Source: Globodera rostochiensis (taxonomy: Eukaryota > Nematoda > Chromadorea > Rhabditida > Heteroderidae). From it: a stretch of DNA of 64,000 nt. Both the position numbers and the translations under genes were made by a program. Below, one piece after another: positions 36,841-50,070 of this stretch (positions are counted from its first letter, which is position 1; every line of letters begins with the position of its first letter). Location of the stretch: assembly GCA_018350325.1 (NCBI GenBank), contig JAEVLN010000020.1, forward strand, positions 403,796 through 467,795. The letters run 5' to 3'. The notes beneath the pieces are model-generated. The model did not search any database and was not told the origin of the DNA. It worked only from the letters and a program-made list of their open reading frames with translations.

Positions 36841-37734
36841 TGAGTTGGGGATTTTTAGACGCTAATACCTATTTGTAACTATTAATATTTAATAATTTTT
36901 CAATATTCATTTTTGTTTAAAAAACATCGAAAATAGCTTATATTTAAATGTTGAAAATGTTTTGCTTTTGTTTTAAACTTTATATATTAATTAGTTTGCT
37001 GTTTTGAGCCAAAAATTTTTTGAACATTTGTTATTTAAGGGCAAGCCTTTAGGTTTATTTTGTTTGCACCATTAATTTAATATATTTTAATTTTTGAATA
37101 TATATTTATAAAATTAATTAATATCATTTTTGGATCCAGATCAAGAGGTTCTCATATTGAATTTTCAAAATAAATATATTAAATTAACGTCTGATTTGCA
37201 CATTTATCGAAACAGAAAGCACTTTTTGATGGGGAAGCGTAATTGGTTTTTTTAAATATTAGCATTGAATCTATTTGACTAATTTAATAACATTTACTTT
37301 ATTGTTTTTTTATTTATTTTTTCGGTTGATCGTTTTTCTTCTTTTTGGGCTTTAGTTTTGATAGGATATCTTGTACTTATTTATATGCTCTAAAGCCGGC
37401 CCAGTTGTGTATACACATCTTCTCAGCGTTGCTCAATACTATGGTTTACTTTTTTTTATTTTTCGCTTTATTTGTTTAATTTTATTCAATTTATAAAATA
37501 AACAATGTCGTTAAAAGTTCTGTTATAAATTTGTTATGATTTATTATTTGATATTGTGGCAACTTTTTAATTTTCTATAATTAAACATTTTAAAATTTAT
37601 CATGTTGTTTCGTTAATAATTATCAAATTAAGTTTACAAAAGTAATTTAAAATTTGCTCTTATAGTGTTTCAAATTTTTAATTAAATTTTGAATATTTTT
37701 TTATAAAATTAAAAAATTTAAATTTAATTGTTTT

Positions 37735-37830
37735 GTCTCGAGATTCAACTTTCGACTTTCGCCTCTCATTTCTTCTGCTGCAAGTCAGGTTCTTTTCAAA
37801 TATTTCTTTAATTTAAATTGCTACAACATT
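37735..37830 (+). repeat. Family B repeat, copy 1
   Basis: GTCTCGAGATTCAACTTTCG, CATTTCTTCTGCTGCAAG and TTCTTTTCAAATA match the reverse complement of 56330-56416 across about 90 bases. The copies are nearly 19 kb apart and inverted. This copy is on the plus strand of a T-rich block, and its partner is on the minus strand of an A-rich block. The match stops abruptly on both sides. Confidence 0.85.
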
Positions 37831-38531
37831 TTATTAAACTGTTCCTCCTTGTCGCGCGACCTTTTTCAATGTTACCTACAGATTTGTCGGACATTTTTAT
37901 TGTACTTTAAATGCCACATAAATCCATACATATGCAAAAATCATCCGTGACATTAACATTCAGATACGACATTACAAAAATGTTGTAAAATGATCAATGC
38001 CTTGTTGTGTTAAATTTTATTGTCATTCCAATAAAATACCTGGAGAATTTTTTTTTGTATTAGCAGCAAGCTGCTGGTATGCCGCTAGCAAAATAAGTTG
38101 AGTTAATTTATTTAATTAGTAATTAAATTTAAAAATAATCAAGAAAAATAATAAATTATTCTTGGCATTAAAATTTTAATCCCTTTTTTATTTCAAATTA
38201 CGAACTTAACATGCTAGACATAAGCATAATAATCGATTTTATTTTATTTTTGGGTTTTTTACATATAAACAATATCAATTTTATCCATTTACGAACAATA
38301 AATAAAATTTTAATTTGTCTTTTGTGGTATGATACTTTTTTATTTATATCAACGTATTAATGGGCTCGTTTCAAAAAAGGGTGTTTCAAATCCTCATTTA
38401 AACGAATTTTACAAGAAAAGTTAAAGATTAATAATTTTCTTATTTGTATATGGTTGTTTTTATGTAAATTAAATTTTTTTCAATTTTTTTCATGTCTTTG
38501 ATTTTGATTTTTATATGTAAAATTTCTTTTG

Positions 38532-38626
38532 GCTTTAAATAAATTAATTTACTGCTAAGCAATAAAAATAAATTATCACAATTATAATTAATATATTTGT
38601 TAGCCGAATGACAAATATAATTAATT
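38532..38626 (+). repeat. Family F repeat, copy 1
   Basis: GCTTTAAATAAATTAATTTA, CTGCTAAGCAATAAAA, AATTATCAC and ATAATTAATATATTTG recur in the same order and orientation at 44901-44996. The two copies differ by small indels. Both lie in T-rich blocks. Confidence 0.85.
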
Positions 38627-39640
38627 CCTTTCGGACATAAAGTCGTGGTTACATGGCTGACTCACCGAAATATATGGCAAGATCTAAAAATTTAACCTAA
38701 TACAAGTACTACAAATTCAAACCGAACGAATTCACCCACATTGTAAATGTTCCGCCATGCGCTTTGAGGATAGATTGTTCTTCGCGGCTTGTTTAATAAA
38801 TCCTTTTGCAACCCCGAAGTCATGAGTCTTAATTGAAATTTATGTTTTCCGACTACAAATATTCTTATTTTATTTTTTATTCACATTTTTAAAATAATAA
38901 TATCAATTTGTTTTTCAAATTATTTCTTTTTTCACACGTAACGAAATTTCGATCACCTCTGGTTTCAATTCAATAATCCAATTAATTTTTCTTTTTGTGA
39001 TGTTGACGACCCTGACAATTTTATGCAAAAGTCATCGTACTTCTTTTATTATGCAAAATGCACAGCATTATTTATGTTGGTTTTTAGAATCTTATTTGTT
39101 CTATATTTGTTTTTAAACTTAATAATTGATATAATAGCTTTTTTTTAGTCAAGTTATTTAAATGTATTAATGAATTGGTTAAAGTTATGATTGTATATTT
39201 ATTGTTTTTGTATTTAAATTAATCAACTTGGCTTAATAATTATTTTTTGTTGTTTCGCCTGCTATTCTGAGGTCAACATTTTCCATGAGACTAAAAATAC
39301 GACAACAACGTCCACCACATTGGATACTTTGAAACTCTATGTTAAGAAAGTTTTTTTCTTTTTTTCAAATACTTTTAACATTTGCATGCATAAAATTTTT
39401 ATTTTTATATTGACTTGTGTAATCAATAAAGTTCATTTTTGAACTCTATTTGGGCAATTATCCAATCGGATAAATTTATCTATTAACTGAAAGAAAAATA
39501 AATTAATGCCATTACAACGTATGAATTTAAGTTTACTTTATTTTATTTTTATTTCATATAAAAAGAACACTTTGAAAGGGTTTTTATTAATTTCTTTATA
39601 TTTAAAATATTTAGTAATTTTTCATTGGTTTCAATTGAAT

Positions 39641-41900
39641 GTTTTGAAATAAATTTAAAAAATATAATCTTGAAAGAGTGATAAAAAAATAAAAATGATC
39701 TGAAACATTGACGGCACTTCGCAAACGGAAGGAGAATTGTAAAAGAAGTTTAAATGGTCATACGAATTAAAAAACCGTTTACTGATTTCCATACTAGCAA
39801 ATTGAGTGTTGAGATCATTGATTCTCCCATAAAAACAATATTAAATAAAATTATTAAAGCAAAAAATAATAAACCACAATTTGATTCAATTTACACAAAA
39901 CTAATTTTTGTCAGTAATAAAAAAACTATGTTTTTGAAATAAATATTTTAACAAAACTATTCAGCTAGTCGAGTACAATTTTTGCCTATATTGTTTAATC
40001 TATTTAAACAAATTTTATTTTATTTATCTTTTTTAACAATAATTTTAAAGCATCTTTCAATTTTATTTGCAAATTACATGGTATAAAAGCCATGTTATCT
40101 AATTCTTATAATATTTTCTAATCAATTGATCACTTTTAATTTAATAAGCAAAATTTATCTACTACGTGGGACCAACGAGGCGCAAGGACATAAATTCTAT
40201 TGGTTAATGATTTTACAAATATGCTCTAAGTCTTAATTTAAAAACAAAAATTCCAAACTTTGGCTATTATAACAATGTTATTGCTAAACGCATTATCAAT
40301 TACTTTCTCCCCTTAGATGTTAGACGTAATACAAACGTATAAAAGTTAATTTAGAATTGAAATATATAAAATAACTCTTTCTTGGTACATGTACGATTTG
40401 CGACTTATTGCGACTTCAGTTATTAAGCAATTCGGAACAATAAAGTTAAAAACAAATTATGTTAAAAAAATACATATTTATCAGTACAAAGAAAAATTAA
40501 CTAATATTAAAAATTAAAAAAAAAGTTAAAATTATTAATATTTTGAAAATGATGCTTTAGTTGAGTTAAGTTGTGTATATAAAAAAACTTACTTCATCTA
40601 AAAAATATATATTCATAAATATTGCATTAAATTTCATTTATTCTTCAGAAATACTTGAGATTTGGTCTATTAAAAATATTAAATTTTAAACATAAACATT
40701 ATCCCTTACAGCTAATAATACCGAATGCGCGTTCTTAATGCGCATAAATAAGGGTGCTGATGAAGACGACCACATGTACACCTTGCAGGGCGTGTCTGTC
40801 GCGTGCTTTCTTCAAACGCATTTCGGCTGCCGCTGCTAATTTAGCCTCATTTGCTCAACCTTTTTTTGCGATACTCTTTTTTCAACAACATTAAATCTAT
40901 AAAAAATTGATTGAAATATTAACTTTAAATAAGAAATGAGTGTATAAACAAATATTTTTGCTATATATTTATTTAATGGCAACCAAGGAAACAAAAAATT
41001 GGGTTTATTTTATTGTAGCAAAAATAACCAAGGCGTTTGCCATGACCCGGAACGCGGACAGGAGCAGGCATCAACTGTTTGTTAAAAAACAAATACACAT
41101 CATATTGGCACGTACAGGAAACCCAAAAGCATTCTCTGTTAATAAACTGATTTTAATATTTGAATTATGATCTTAAAAAGAGTTGAATAATATAAAAATA
41201 ATTTAAAGTAATAAAAAATTTATAATACTTATACTTTAATTAAATATTAATTTGAATTTTGTGTTTTAACGCAACAAAAAAATATTAATTTGAATTTTGA
41301 TTATTGTTTTAACGCAACAAAATTGATTATTGCTGATAATGGATTTAATAAAAAATTTAAGTTAATTAACAAGCAACAAAAGTGCCGTATTAAACTTCAT
41401 TTTCTAAAAATCTAATATAATTAAGCAAGATTATGAAAAGAGAAATTATTTTCTCTCATAAATTTATATGGAAATTTATTCATTTTAAATAATTGGGTAC
41501 TATTGGTAAATTAATTATGTTGAAATGACACGAGGAATTGAATATGAGGATGCCATACTGACTGATTAATTCACACAAAAAATGTATTTAATAAAAAGTA
41601 AAGATCCAACTTTGCTGGTGGAATATTCTCACCGATTGCCGCTTCATATGTCAGAAGTGGATCATTATCAGTTAATTATTTGGATTTAAAAACTAAATTA
41701 AGCTTCCATTTAACTTGTTGGCGCAAGGAATAAAAAATATAAAAAAATTGTTAAATTAAAGATGAACAAGTGATGCAACGGCAACTGAATTAAATTAATA
41801 AATTAAAAATGTATGACATAAGCAGTAAGTAATAATATAGTTTGTATGGTGTAAAAATTTTGAGTTTTAAGCTGAAAATTGGCATTGGTCATTATTATTA
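39641..41900. other. A-leaning block, no gene seen
   Basis: Mostly A-rich top strand, with a T-rich pocket at about 39960-40130. Islets lie at about 39700-39745, 40165-40205, 40395-40430, 40715-40870, 41030-41085 and 41605-41670. The islet at 40715-40870 is the longest GC-richer stretch nearby and is unrecognised. A short repeat of AATATTAATTTGAATTTTG with GTTTTAACGCAACAAAA occurs twice at about 41244-41325. Confidence 0.55.
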
Positions 41901-43377
41901 ATGCATGAGCTTTGGTTGATGAGGTTAAATTAATATTTTCCTATTTTTTTTTGTTTTAAAGATATGTATTTTATTATAAATATTTTATAGCAATAATAGT
42001 TTAACATTTCATCTATTTTAAATAGATTATGTGTATTTTATGGCATTAATTTTGCTGTTGCTCTGAAATATTCAATATGATTTTTCAGTAAATATTAATA
42101 AATTTTATTTAACGTTATTTTAAAGGTAATTAATGCTGGTTTCATATATTTGAGCATTATTGGGCTTTCCGTGTTTGTGCATGAAAAGATGACCCATTCT
42201 TTTTTATAAACACCGTAGGAGTTCCGCAATGTTTTCGGTATTTACTTTTATTAGTTTTCTAATCAATTTTAACCGTATTAATTTTTTTTAATTTTGAGAG
42301 TAATTTAATGATTAAAAAGAATCACCGTTGACATAATTATCTATGTTCACTTTTAAATAGTTGTTGAACTTGCTTTAAATTTCATAAATATAATTAAAAT
42401 TGGCGTTCACGATATCGCCCGCTAATATTGCAAACATATTTAATCCGCAAGTCGTTAACAATTTATTTTTTTTAGAATATACTGTATATCAAATGTTTTT
42501 ACAATATTTAATATCTTTCTCACATTGTTTCATTTTTAGAACTTACAAATAATCACCTGGGTATCGCGAATTTAGAAATCCTGCTTCCAGTATTCGACCC
42601 TTTTGAAGGGTGCTCCTTGCACCGACTCACGGGGCTTTAATATTCTAATTAAATTAAGCAATTTTAAATTTGTTATCGTTTGTTAATCTTTTTTTAAATC
42701 AATGAATTCACTTTTTTATGTCGTTATTTTTAAATTTTAATATGGGAAACACACCACTTCACAAAGCTTTACGAAGCTCACAATTATTAAGTATATGATT
42801 GCTTTTTCATCGTAAACTTTGTGCAATTTTAAATTTTATTTTTTTTCATAATGATAACTATTTAAATTGTGCAATAAATGCAAAATATCTTCTTTATGAA
42901 TTTGACGATGCCTTCTTTGTTTTTGAAAGGTGCAATGCTTATCATTAAAAATAATGTTTTATTAGTGCTATCCATTTGTGCTAAATATTTATTTATTTTT
43001 CATTTGCATTTTTAAACAAAATTTTAAAAAAATGCGAGCGGTACTTATTCTCGAACATAAAAGTGTATGTCTTACGGTTTTTAGCTTCCAATTGTATCAA
43101 AAATAATTTATTATTTTTATTTTAAAGGGTGTTTAGCATACGCTGAGTTAATTTCATCTTTTCTTTTATTGTTGTCTGTTAATTAATTATTTATTTTATT
43201 TCAACATTCAGAAACTATTATTTATTTTGTAAATTATTCAAAGTATGGCTTGTATCTTTTGTGAATTTGATCTTTGAATTTGTTTGCATTGTCAATTAAT
43301 ACCTTCAACGCTCAAAAAGAATTTGATGTTAAGCAACATAAATAAAAATTGTTTCGTTTTTTAATTTTATGTGTTAA

Positions 43378-43536
43378 CATTTTAATTATCATCGAGTTGC
43401 GCATGAAGCCTTGTGTTCTTTGCCGCGAGGCGATCTCGAGCGACGCCCAAATATTCCGCTAAACCGGTATTTGGTCAATCCGTTCTTTGACCGCTTGGCG
43501 GATTTTCTCTTCCAGGTCGAATTCAAAATTTATTAA
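43378..43536 (+). other. Open islet with possible donor site, unrecognised
   Basis: A frame of 52 codons runs between stops and covers the whole GC-richer islet, reading HRVAHEALCSLPRGDLERRP and then NIPLNRYLVNPFFDRLADFL. At 43513-43515 it reaches CAG followed by GTCGAA, a weak 5' splice-site candidate. The translation looks protein-like, with charged and hydrophobic residues well mixed, but I recognise no family. No ATG opens it and neighbouring islets give no matching exon, so chance is a real alternative. Confidence 0.2.
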
Positions 43537-43952
43537 TTTTATTTAAAGCAATTAATTATTTTCTTTGAAAAAATATTGATGAAATATACCTAAATTACTT
43601 TAACAGAAGTTGGTATTATTATATCTCTTATTGTTTTATGTTTTTAGGTTTATAGCTTTTTTGATAGCGTTGCAATAATGTGAAAAATTATTCTTTTATT
43701 TTAATATTATTTCCCATTTAAATAAATTTTATTAAGTTGAAACTTATTCTTTTGCATTTATTGTAGTTTTTTTTTTTGATTTACATTAAGTGGTTAAATG
43801 TAGAACAGTGTTATTGGGCATTCTGGTTCTGAGAATAGGTGTCCGGAACTATTGTAATAAAATATTTTAAAACTTAGTAGGTTTTACATTATCGCGTTTT
43901 ACTATTGTTTTTGAAACATTTTTAACGTTGCGTATATAATTTTTAATGCAAT

Positions 43953-44149
43953 TTTCGTATAATTTTTATGCAAATTTCTTTAATAGAATTAAATTCCAAA
44001 TTAAGATCAAAATTCTAATATTTTGGAGATCTATTTTGTGTAGATCAACTAATCAAAATAATCGCATTTTTTCATAAAATTCAATACAAAATAGCAATTT
44101 TAAAATTCTGCGGACACATGCTTGGCGACGTTTACCAATTGAATATAAT
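43953..44149 (+). repeat. Family C repeat, copy 1 (right half)
   Basis: The words TTTTATGCAAATTTCTTTAA, AAATTCTAATATTTTGGAGA, CAACTAATCAAAATAATCGC, AAATTCTGCGGACACATGC and GTTTACCAATTGAAT recur in the same order at 57450-57727, where about 60 extra bases separate the last two. This copy lacks the left half found at 53064 and 57013. Confidence 0.87.
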
Positions 44150-44900
44150 AAAGAGCGCTAATTTTCAAAGATATAATTTCGATGCTTCTGTACAAATAAA
44201 TTAAATTTTAATTTTATCTACACATTGTTTTTTACACCAATAATTAGCATTTTGTTGGTTTTTTGTTGTTGATAAATACTTATTTTTTAGATAAAAAAAG
44301 TAAATTATTCTTTCTCTTACAATTTAGATATTAAATTAAAATATAATATATAACAGTTGAATTCTTTTATAATTGTTTTTGGCATTTCTGTCTCTCCAAT
44401 TGTCGCCTAAACGGAGAGTATACCACTTTCTCTTTGATCAATATGCGTATAAATACATTATAATAGTTGAGAAGCATTTAGTCCTTTTACATTTAGAATG
44501 CATTAATTTTTTATTAGTTCATTCTTTATTTATTTAATTTTTACAATCACATTTATTTTTAATAATATTTTAGACAATAATGTGGTATTTACAATAAGTC
44601 GTTGAACTATGATTCAGCTACCGCTGTTTGCAATAAGATTTTGTACTTAAATGTATCTACTATGAATTAGGTTGGAAGGAAATTAATTGTAAAAAAATTA
44701 TATTTATAAACAATTGTGAATCAAACTTTTATTTTGGATTTAGTTTTGGTGATCTTTTAAGAATATAAGTCTCTGCTGCTTGTGTTATAGAAATAAAAAT
44801 ATTCACTCATTTCATTTAAGTACCAAAAGTAATAATAAGTTTGTGCATTAGTCTTTTTCATTTTTTATATTTGGTTTAAAATAGTTGTATATTTTCTTAT

Positions 44901-44996
44901 AGCTTTAAATAAATTAATTTACTGCTATGTAATAAAATAAATTATCACGACTATAATTAATATATTTGGCCCAATGACAAATAAAAATAATTAATT
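44901..44996 (+). repeat. Family F repeat, copy 2
   Basis: This is a direct copy of 38532-38626, 6.4 kb away. The first 30 bases are identical. Later differences include loss of TTAG before the word CCGAATGACAAAT or its CCAATGACAAAT variant. Confidence 0.85.
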
Positions 44997-46690
44997 TTAA
45001 ACCTTTATTTTTACTTTTTTTCAATTATAACTATTAAAATTTAAAATTGTTACGAATCATTTGTTAATGTAAAAATGTTTTTTTATTAATAGTGGTTTAT
45101 GTAGTTTTTTATATAAATGCATTAAAGTCTATTTTTAAATTATATCTATGTATCGTTTAAATAAACAACAAACTTAATAAATCTAACCTCCTCCGTGTAT
45201 TGTAATTAGAATTAAAAATAGAACTTTAATTGAGAGACATTGCGTTAATGAATCATTAGAAAAGTTAAAATCCACCAAACTTCAATGCCCCACCAAAACG
45301 AAACCATGCGGCCCTGCTTTAGAGATTGGCTCGTCTTCGTCTGTTACGATATGACGAACGAGACTTGGCAGACTTAATTATTAACTGTTCAGATTAATTT
45401 TGTGGAATAATTTTAATCACATTTATTTTATATTTTTTAAAGGGTTTCTTTGCATTATGAATAATCAGGTGTCAATAAGTTTTTATTAAGCTGCTTTTCG
45501 CTGTCATTTTGGCTATGGCTGATCAAGGCCGACTGTTTTGGATCCTTATTTGTCATCCATCCTTTAAATAAAAATAATTATTAAACCTAAATTTTAAACA
45601 AAAAATAGTTGTATTATTTAGATTCTTCGAGTGTATTTATTATTAGTTATGTTTTTAAAATTTCTCACTTTGACGGATTCTTAAAATGTGAGAATAAATA
45701 AATTTTTCTCAATATTTTCGACTTTAATTTGTAATAGGCCTTCATCTCTCCCCTCGTCATTGAATGGCTCGAATCGGCGTCGGCGACATCCGCGTTAAAT
45801 TCTCGGTAACCGCTCATAACAAAAGTCATTGGACTTAATTAAAACAAAATATTTTTAAACCGCATATAAATGATTTTTGATTTGTTTTCCAACATTACAT
45901 TTATATAAGATTAACAAATACATAATTTAAATTGGTTTTAAATTTAAATACATTTATGTTTATTAGTAGTATTTGTGAATTTTAAGTCTAAAGAGTTTGG
46001 AAATTTTTCTCTAACTCATTTTTGCTGTGGTGTATATATATATAATAGAAAAATATCCATATTAATTCAGTTTCTATCCTTGGTGAGTCTCGGACCTGCA
46101 ATATAGACAACACTTGATGGTCAGCAAAATCAGCGCATTTTATAAATTTTTTGGTCGTATGGATTTTGAATTATTTTTTTTATTTTCTGCATTTTAAATG
46201 CTTTAATTGAAGTTATAATCGAGATTATTTTTTCATATTAGAAAAATAAATATAAATTATTGCTGATGTTTTTTATTTGTTACAAATATTATTATGTTTA
46301 ATTCGCTAAATTGACTCAATTATCGCCATTGATGAATGCAGTTTTTGTTGCCGAGAGTGCATTTTTGGCATAGGTTTTCTTAAATGTTTGACACTATGTT
46401 AGGCGTTTATTATTGCTCGCATTTAATTAATTGTTATTATTAATGTAATGCGCGTTGACTTTCGTTCGTTTTCTTCAATTTAGTTTTTTCTAATGTAATA
46501 ATTATTGATGGAATTGTCGTTATACTTAAGTTTTTACCTTTTTACAATTCATAAATACGAACCTTTGATTGTCGATTGGACTAAAAAAATAAATGACGTT
46601 CTATAGCCAGATTCAATTAAATTCATTTTTAATTGATTGTTTGAAATAAAATTTCTAACCGGTAATTAGTAGTTTATTGATAATAAATAT

Positions 46691-46825
46691 TTTTAAGTTC
46701 CGCGAATCAATATTATTAGATAAATATTTCCTATTAACTTTGCTTGTTTTTGATTTATTTAGTGTTTGGTAATGCACTAGGCAAAGAAAATTTTTAAGCG
46801 CTCTTTCTTCTCGGAGGTGTGAAAA
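46691..46825 (+). repeat. Family G repeat, copy 1
   Basis: TTTAAGTTCCGC, AATCAATATTATTAGATAAA, ATTAACTTTGCTTG, GGTAATGCACTAGGCAAAG and TCGGAGGTGT match 62129-62260 in order with about ten differences. Both copies are on the plus strand in T-rich DNA, 15.4 kb apart. The element is about 130 bp with sharp edges. No terminal repeats or duplications are seen. Confidence 0.87.
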
Positions 46826-46840
46826 TTATGGATAACAGAC

Positions 46841-47085
46841 TGCAAAATTAAAAATGTATCGTAGTTTAAAATCTTGAAGATTGTTGCGCCAAAGTTGGTG
46901 AAGAAGCTGCACAAGGCTTGTCTGGGCTATGCCGAGTGGAAAAAACGGAGCGAGCGCACATAAATTTAAATAGTATGTTTGTAATAACAAATAATAATAG
47001 AAATAAAACAATAGTGCCAATAAATAGAAAATTAAAAAAATAATTTCATTTTATACATAATTTACTTGAAAAAGAATCTAGAAAT
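46841..47085. other. Short A-rich insert in T-rich DNA
   Basis: The top strand is locally A-rich. An islet at about 46875-46965 (GAAGAAGCTGCACAAGGC, CTGGGCTATGCCGAGTGG) is unrecognised. The reversal begins directly after family G copy 1. Confidence 0.5.
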
Positions 47086-48110
47086 ATTTTTTAATAAACA
47101 TATTAATGATTCGAATAAATTATATAAATTGTATTTTATCATATTTATATTTTTATATTTGTTAATAATAAATTATTTTTATATTATAACCATTCGATCT
47201 TTTGTTATTATTACAGTTAAAAATATTTATATTACGTTTATTATTTAATTATTTTTTACAAATGACATTTTATCTTTGCCGCCCAATCGGTGCGATTGTT
47301 CATACAAATCTTGCTCCTTATTGAACGGGATACAAATAATGCTTTTAATCCGCATTGTTTTTTTTTCTCTTATCTGGTTTTTAATTAACAAATTATTTTT
47401 CTGTTGGGTCTATACAAATTAAATTTAACTCAATTTATTATTTATATGTGCGGAAACGCACGCCTAAAAAATATTTTTAATCAATTGATCTTGCTTTTGT
47501 ACGACGCTCGATTTCTTCTTCGTTGTCGTCCGCATTGTTTTCGGCGGGCGGTTGTGTTATCCGGTGGCGACTATCCACACAGAATGAACACCAGCAGAAT
47601 GGCAGCCACAGATTTGATCTTTTAGACAAATAAATAATATTAATTAGCTGAATTAATACCGCATAATAAATTTTATTAAAACATACTATAAATTTACTTT
47701 ATTTCATTTATTTTCTTTCATTAATAAGGTACCAATCGTTTTGATTGCGGGAATTGTCCGGAATGGCTTTTTCGTTTTTTCTGGTATAAGATTGATTTTA
47801 ATTTTTTGATATAGTACATATTTTTTATTAAACCTATTGAGTTATTTTTTGATAATTACATATATATGATCGTGCTCGTGCTTTTTATTAATTAGTTGAT
47901 GTTTATTACTCCGAGGTTAGTAAATGTAAAATTTTTCTTTATTAATCAAGCTTATGAATTGAAGGCTATGTGTCTTTGCTGTGATTGTTTAAACTTTCTT
48001 ATCTACGGATATATAGGTTTTAATATATATTTTTTTATAGTTTAATTAATCTCGATCATTGGATTCTTCTCAAGACAAATGGCAAGCGAATGCAAAAAAG
48101 GTGATTTTAT
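47086..48110. other. T-rich block, no secure gene
   Basis: T-rich top strand. Islets lie at about 47275-47335, 47450-47615 and 47735-47780. The second is open for about 70 codons on the plus strand (ARFLLRCRPHCFRRAVVLSG and onwards), but nothing is recognised and GC-richer DNA is open by chance. Confidence 0.55.
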
Positions 48111-48350
48111 TTAGGGCGCGCCCTCTAGACAATATTTCATTAAAATTGATAAAATAAAAAATTGTTTAAACTGATAGAAGGAGCCTTCACTTTTTTGATT
48201 TATATTTTTCTAAAACAAAAATAATTATTTTTACAAGTTTAAATTAATCAATAAACAAAAAAAACTTCCAGAAACAAAAAAAAATATTTATTATAATTAA
48301 AGCAGATAAATTATTTATTGATCTCTAATTACATCGAAATCAAAGAAGCC
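48111..48350. other. Short A-rich stretch starting at GGGCGCGCCC
   Basis: The strand composition turns A-rich directly after a 10-bp palindrome GGGCGCGCCC at about 48114-48123. Nothing else is seen in it. Confidence 0.5.
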
Positions 48351-48765
48351 ATTGAATCATCTAAATTAAAGCACATGAATTTGCGTTATTCTATTATAAA
48401 CTTGCCTTTTTGTCATAAATATTTGTAGTTTTAAATCATTGGCAATTGACAATTTTTGCATCACATTCTTATCTCAGTATTAAAATTGCCTGTTGTTGGT
48501 TATTTCCAATGGGATAATTTTGAGCACCTTATCAAAATTTTTCTTATGTCAAGCACAAACACATTATATAAAAGATTTTTGACAAAAATATTAAATCACC
48601 TGTAAATAAACATGCATTCAAAAACTTGCTTACGATTTTTGGAAGCTATTACATAAGCTTTATAAATTAGTTTGCTTATCAATTTGTTTAAATACAAAAA
48701 TAATAATATATTATTCGGCATTTTCAACATAAAAATAGATAGGTGTTTAAGCGCAAATTTTTTAA

Positions 48766-48995
48766 AATGTTTGTTTATTTACATATCAACAAAACATTTA
48801 AATTTAAAAATCAGTTTTCTGACATTTTTAGCGTTTTAAAAAATTATTTAAAATTTTTATTATAAATCTTGCTTTTAAGGCTTTATAAATTATATTTAAA
48901 TTTTATAATATTTCATTTTTATTCAAGCATGATGAAACCAGAACTTTGCACATCATTTCTCGTCCTGGCGTGTTGCATTTTTTACAACTTATGCA
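48766..48995 (+). repeat. Family A repeat, copy 3 (centre shortened)
   Basis: The left part matches the minus strand of copy 2 (TTATTTACATATCAACAAAA, AATCTTGCTTTTAA, TTATAATATTTCATTTTTAT). Immediately after TTTATTCA, about 85 bases present in the other copies are missing. The match then resumes at TGATGAAACCAGAACTTTG and CACATCATTTCTCGTCCTGG. A central deletion is also the difference between the family J copies. Confidence 0.8.
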
Positions 48996-49804
48996 ATTCT
49001 GACCGTTGTATTGCTTCATTTTCAATTAATAGCGCCATAATCTCGCATACAGAAAATTTTAAAATATTTATAAAAGTTTCTTTGTAAATTGTAAAAAAAA
49101 CATTACATACATGAGTTATTTTAGAAATTGCTCAACTTTAATCTTTAAATTAACTAATTAAATTCAGTATTATACTTGATCGAATTTATGTGCATTATTT
49201 TAAAAGTATGATTCACTTGAACACATTAATTATTATATTTTCAATGAAAATAGGTATAAATAAACGTAAAAATACAATTTTAGTACGCATTATCGTGCGA
49301 CCTTTGTGTATATTCAGTGCGCGCTGAGTGCGAAACTTAATTCTTTTTCATGATTTGCACTCTTTTAGATAGTTCTGATATGTGTAATTTTAATTTTTGT
49401 TTTTTTTCTGTTCAGAGTTTCTAACAGAAACGGAATTGACCGCTTATTAATTTAAAAGTATCAAGTTTTAAAATCAATAATTTTTCTAAACATATATATA
49501 ATAGGTAGTAAGAGTTGTTAATCTGCGAGTCATAGTTACATAGTAACTAAGGTATCATGATTGACTTTCTTTTGGATTTTGTGTTAATTATATAACTAAT
49601 AAAGGTTTGAATTTTTAATTCAATTTTATTAATTAGCGATTGATTCTCTGTTTTCTATTATTTTGTTTATTTCTTTGGTCCAATCAGCAAACTTTCTTGT
49701 TATTTGACTATATAAATTATTTTTGCCTATGTTTTTGTTCTTGATAGTTTTGACTTGTGTTCATTTTGCTAAATTTAAACTTAATTTTTATTTTTTTCAG
49801 TCTT

Positions 49805-50070
49805 AATTAAAATTTCATAATATTTCATTTTTATTCATTGTTTGTATACAATTTAAACTCGTTGCTTGCATCTCATCCAGTTGCCTTGAAATAGGTGGTT
49901 TCGGTAGTTTTAGAGAACCCGTGATGAAAGCACAACCTTGTATATTATTTGTTTTCTCTCTACATGCGGGTTGCATGTACAATTTGTAATGCGTGGGGTA
50001 TTATTTATTGGTATCTCTCATTATAACTGTTTTATAGAAATGGTCAAGATTCGTTAAGCTTAGAAAAAAA
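49805..50070 (+). repeat. Family A repeat, copy 4
   Basis: This matches 17654-17932 from AATATTTCATTTTTATTCAT to TTCGTTAAGCTTAG, with indels in the islet. Words retained are CATCCAGTTGCC, GCGGGTTGCATGTA and TTATAACTGTTTTATAGAAA. It is closer to copy 2 than to copy 1 in the right part (TAATGCGTGGG in both). Confidence 0.85.

Larger units (their letters stand above)
36841..39640. other. T-rich block with families B and F
   Basis: T-rich top strand. Islets lie at about 37195-37245, 37390-37445, 37735-37880, 38045-38095, 38625-38845, 38990-39070 and 39260-39345. Copies of family B (37735-37830) and family F (38532-38626) are included. No gene was recognised. Confidence 0.6.
41901..46840. other. 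Long T-rich stretch with families C, F and G
   Basis: The top strand is T-rich, apart from a short A-rich pocket at about 45160-45290. Islets lie at about 42150-42240, 42395-42460, 42550-42645, 42745-42785, 43385-43520, 43820-43860, 44110-44155, 44395-44450, 45280-45390, 45480-45560, 45735-45840, 46070-46140, 46315-46375 and 46790-46825. Copies of families C, F and G are annotated separately. None of the other islets is recognised. Confidence 0.6.

Noticed and set aside
48114..48123. GGGCGCGCCC palindrome as a cloning scar
   Set aside because: It contains a rare restriction site, but no vector sequence is next to it and the flanks look like the rest of the window.
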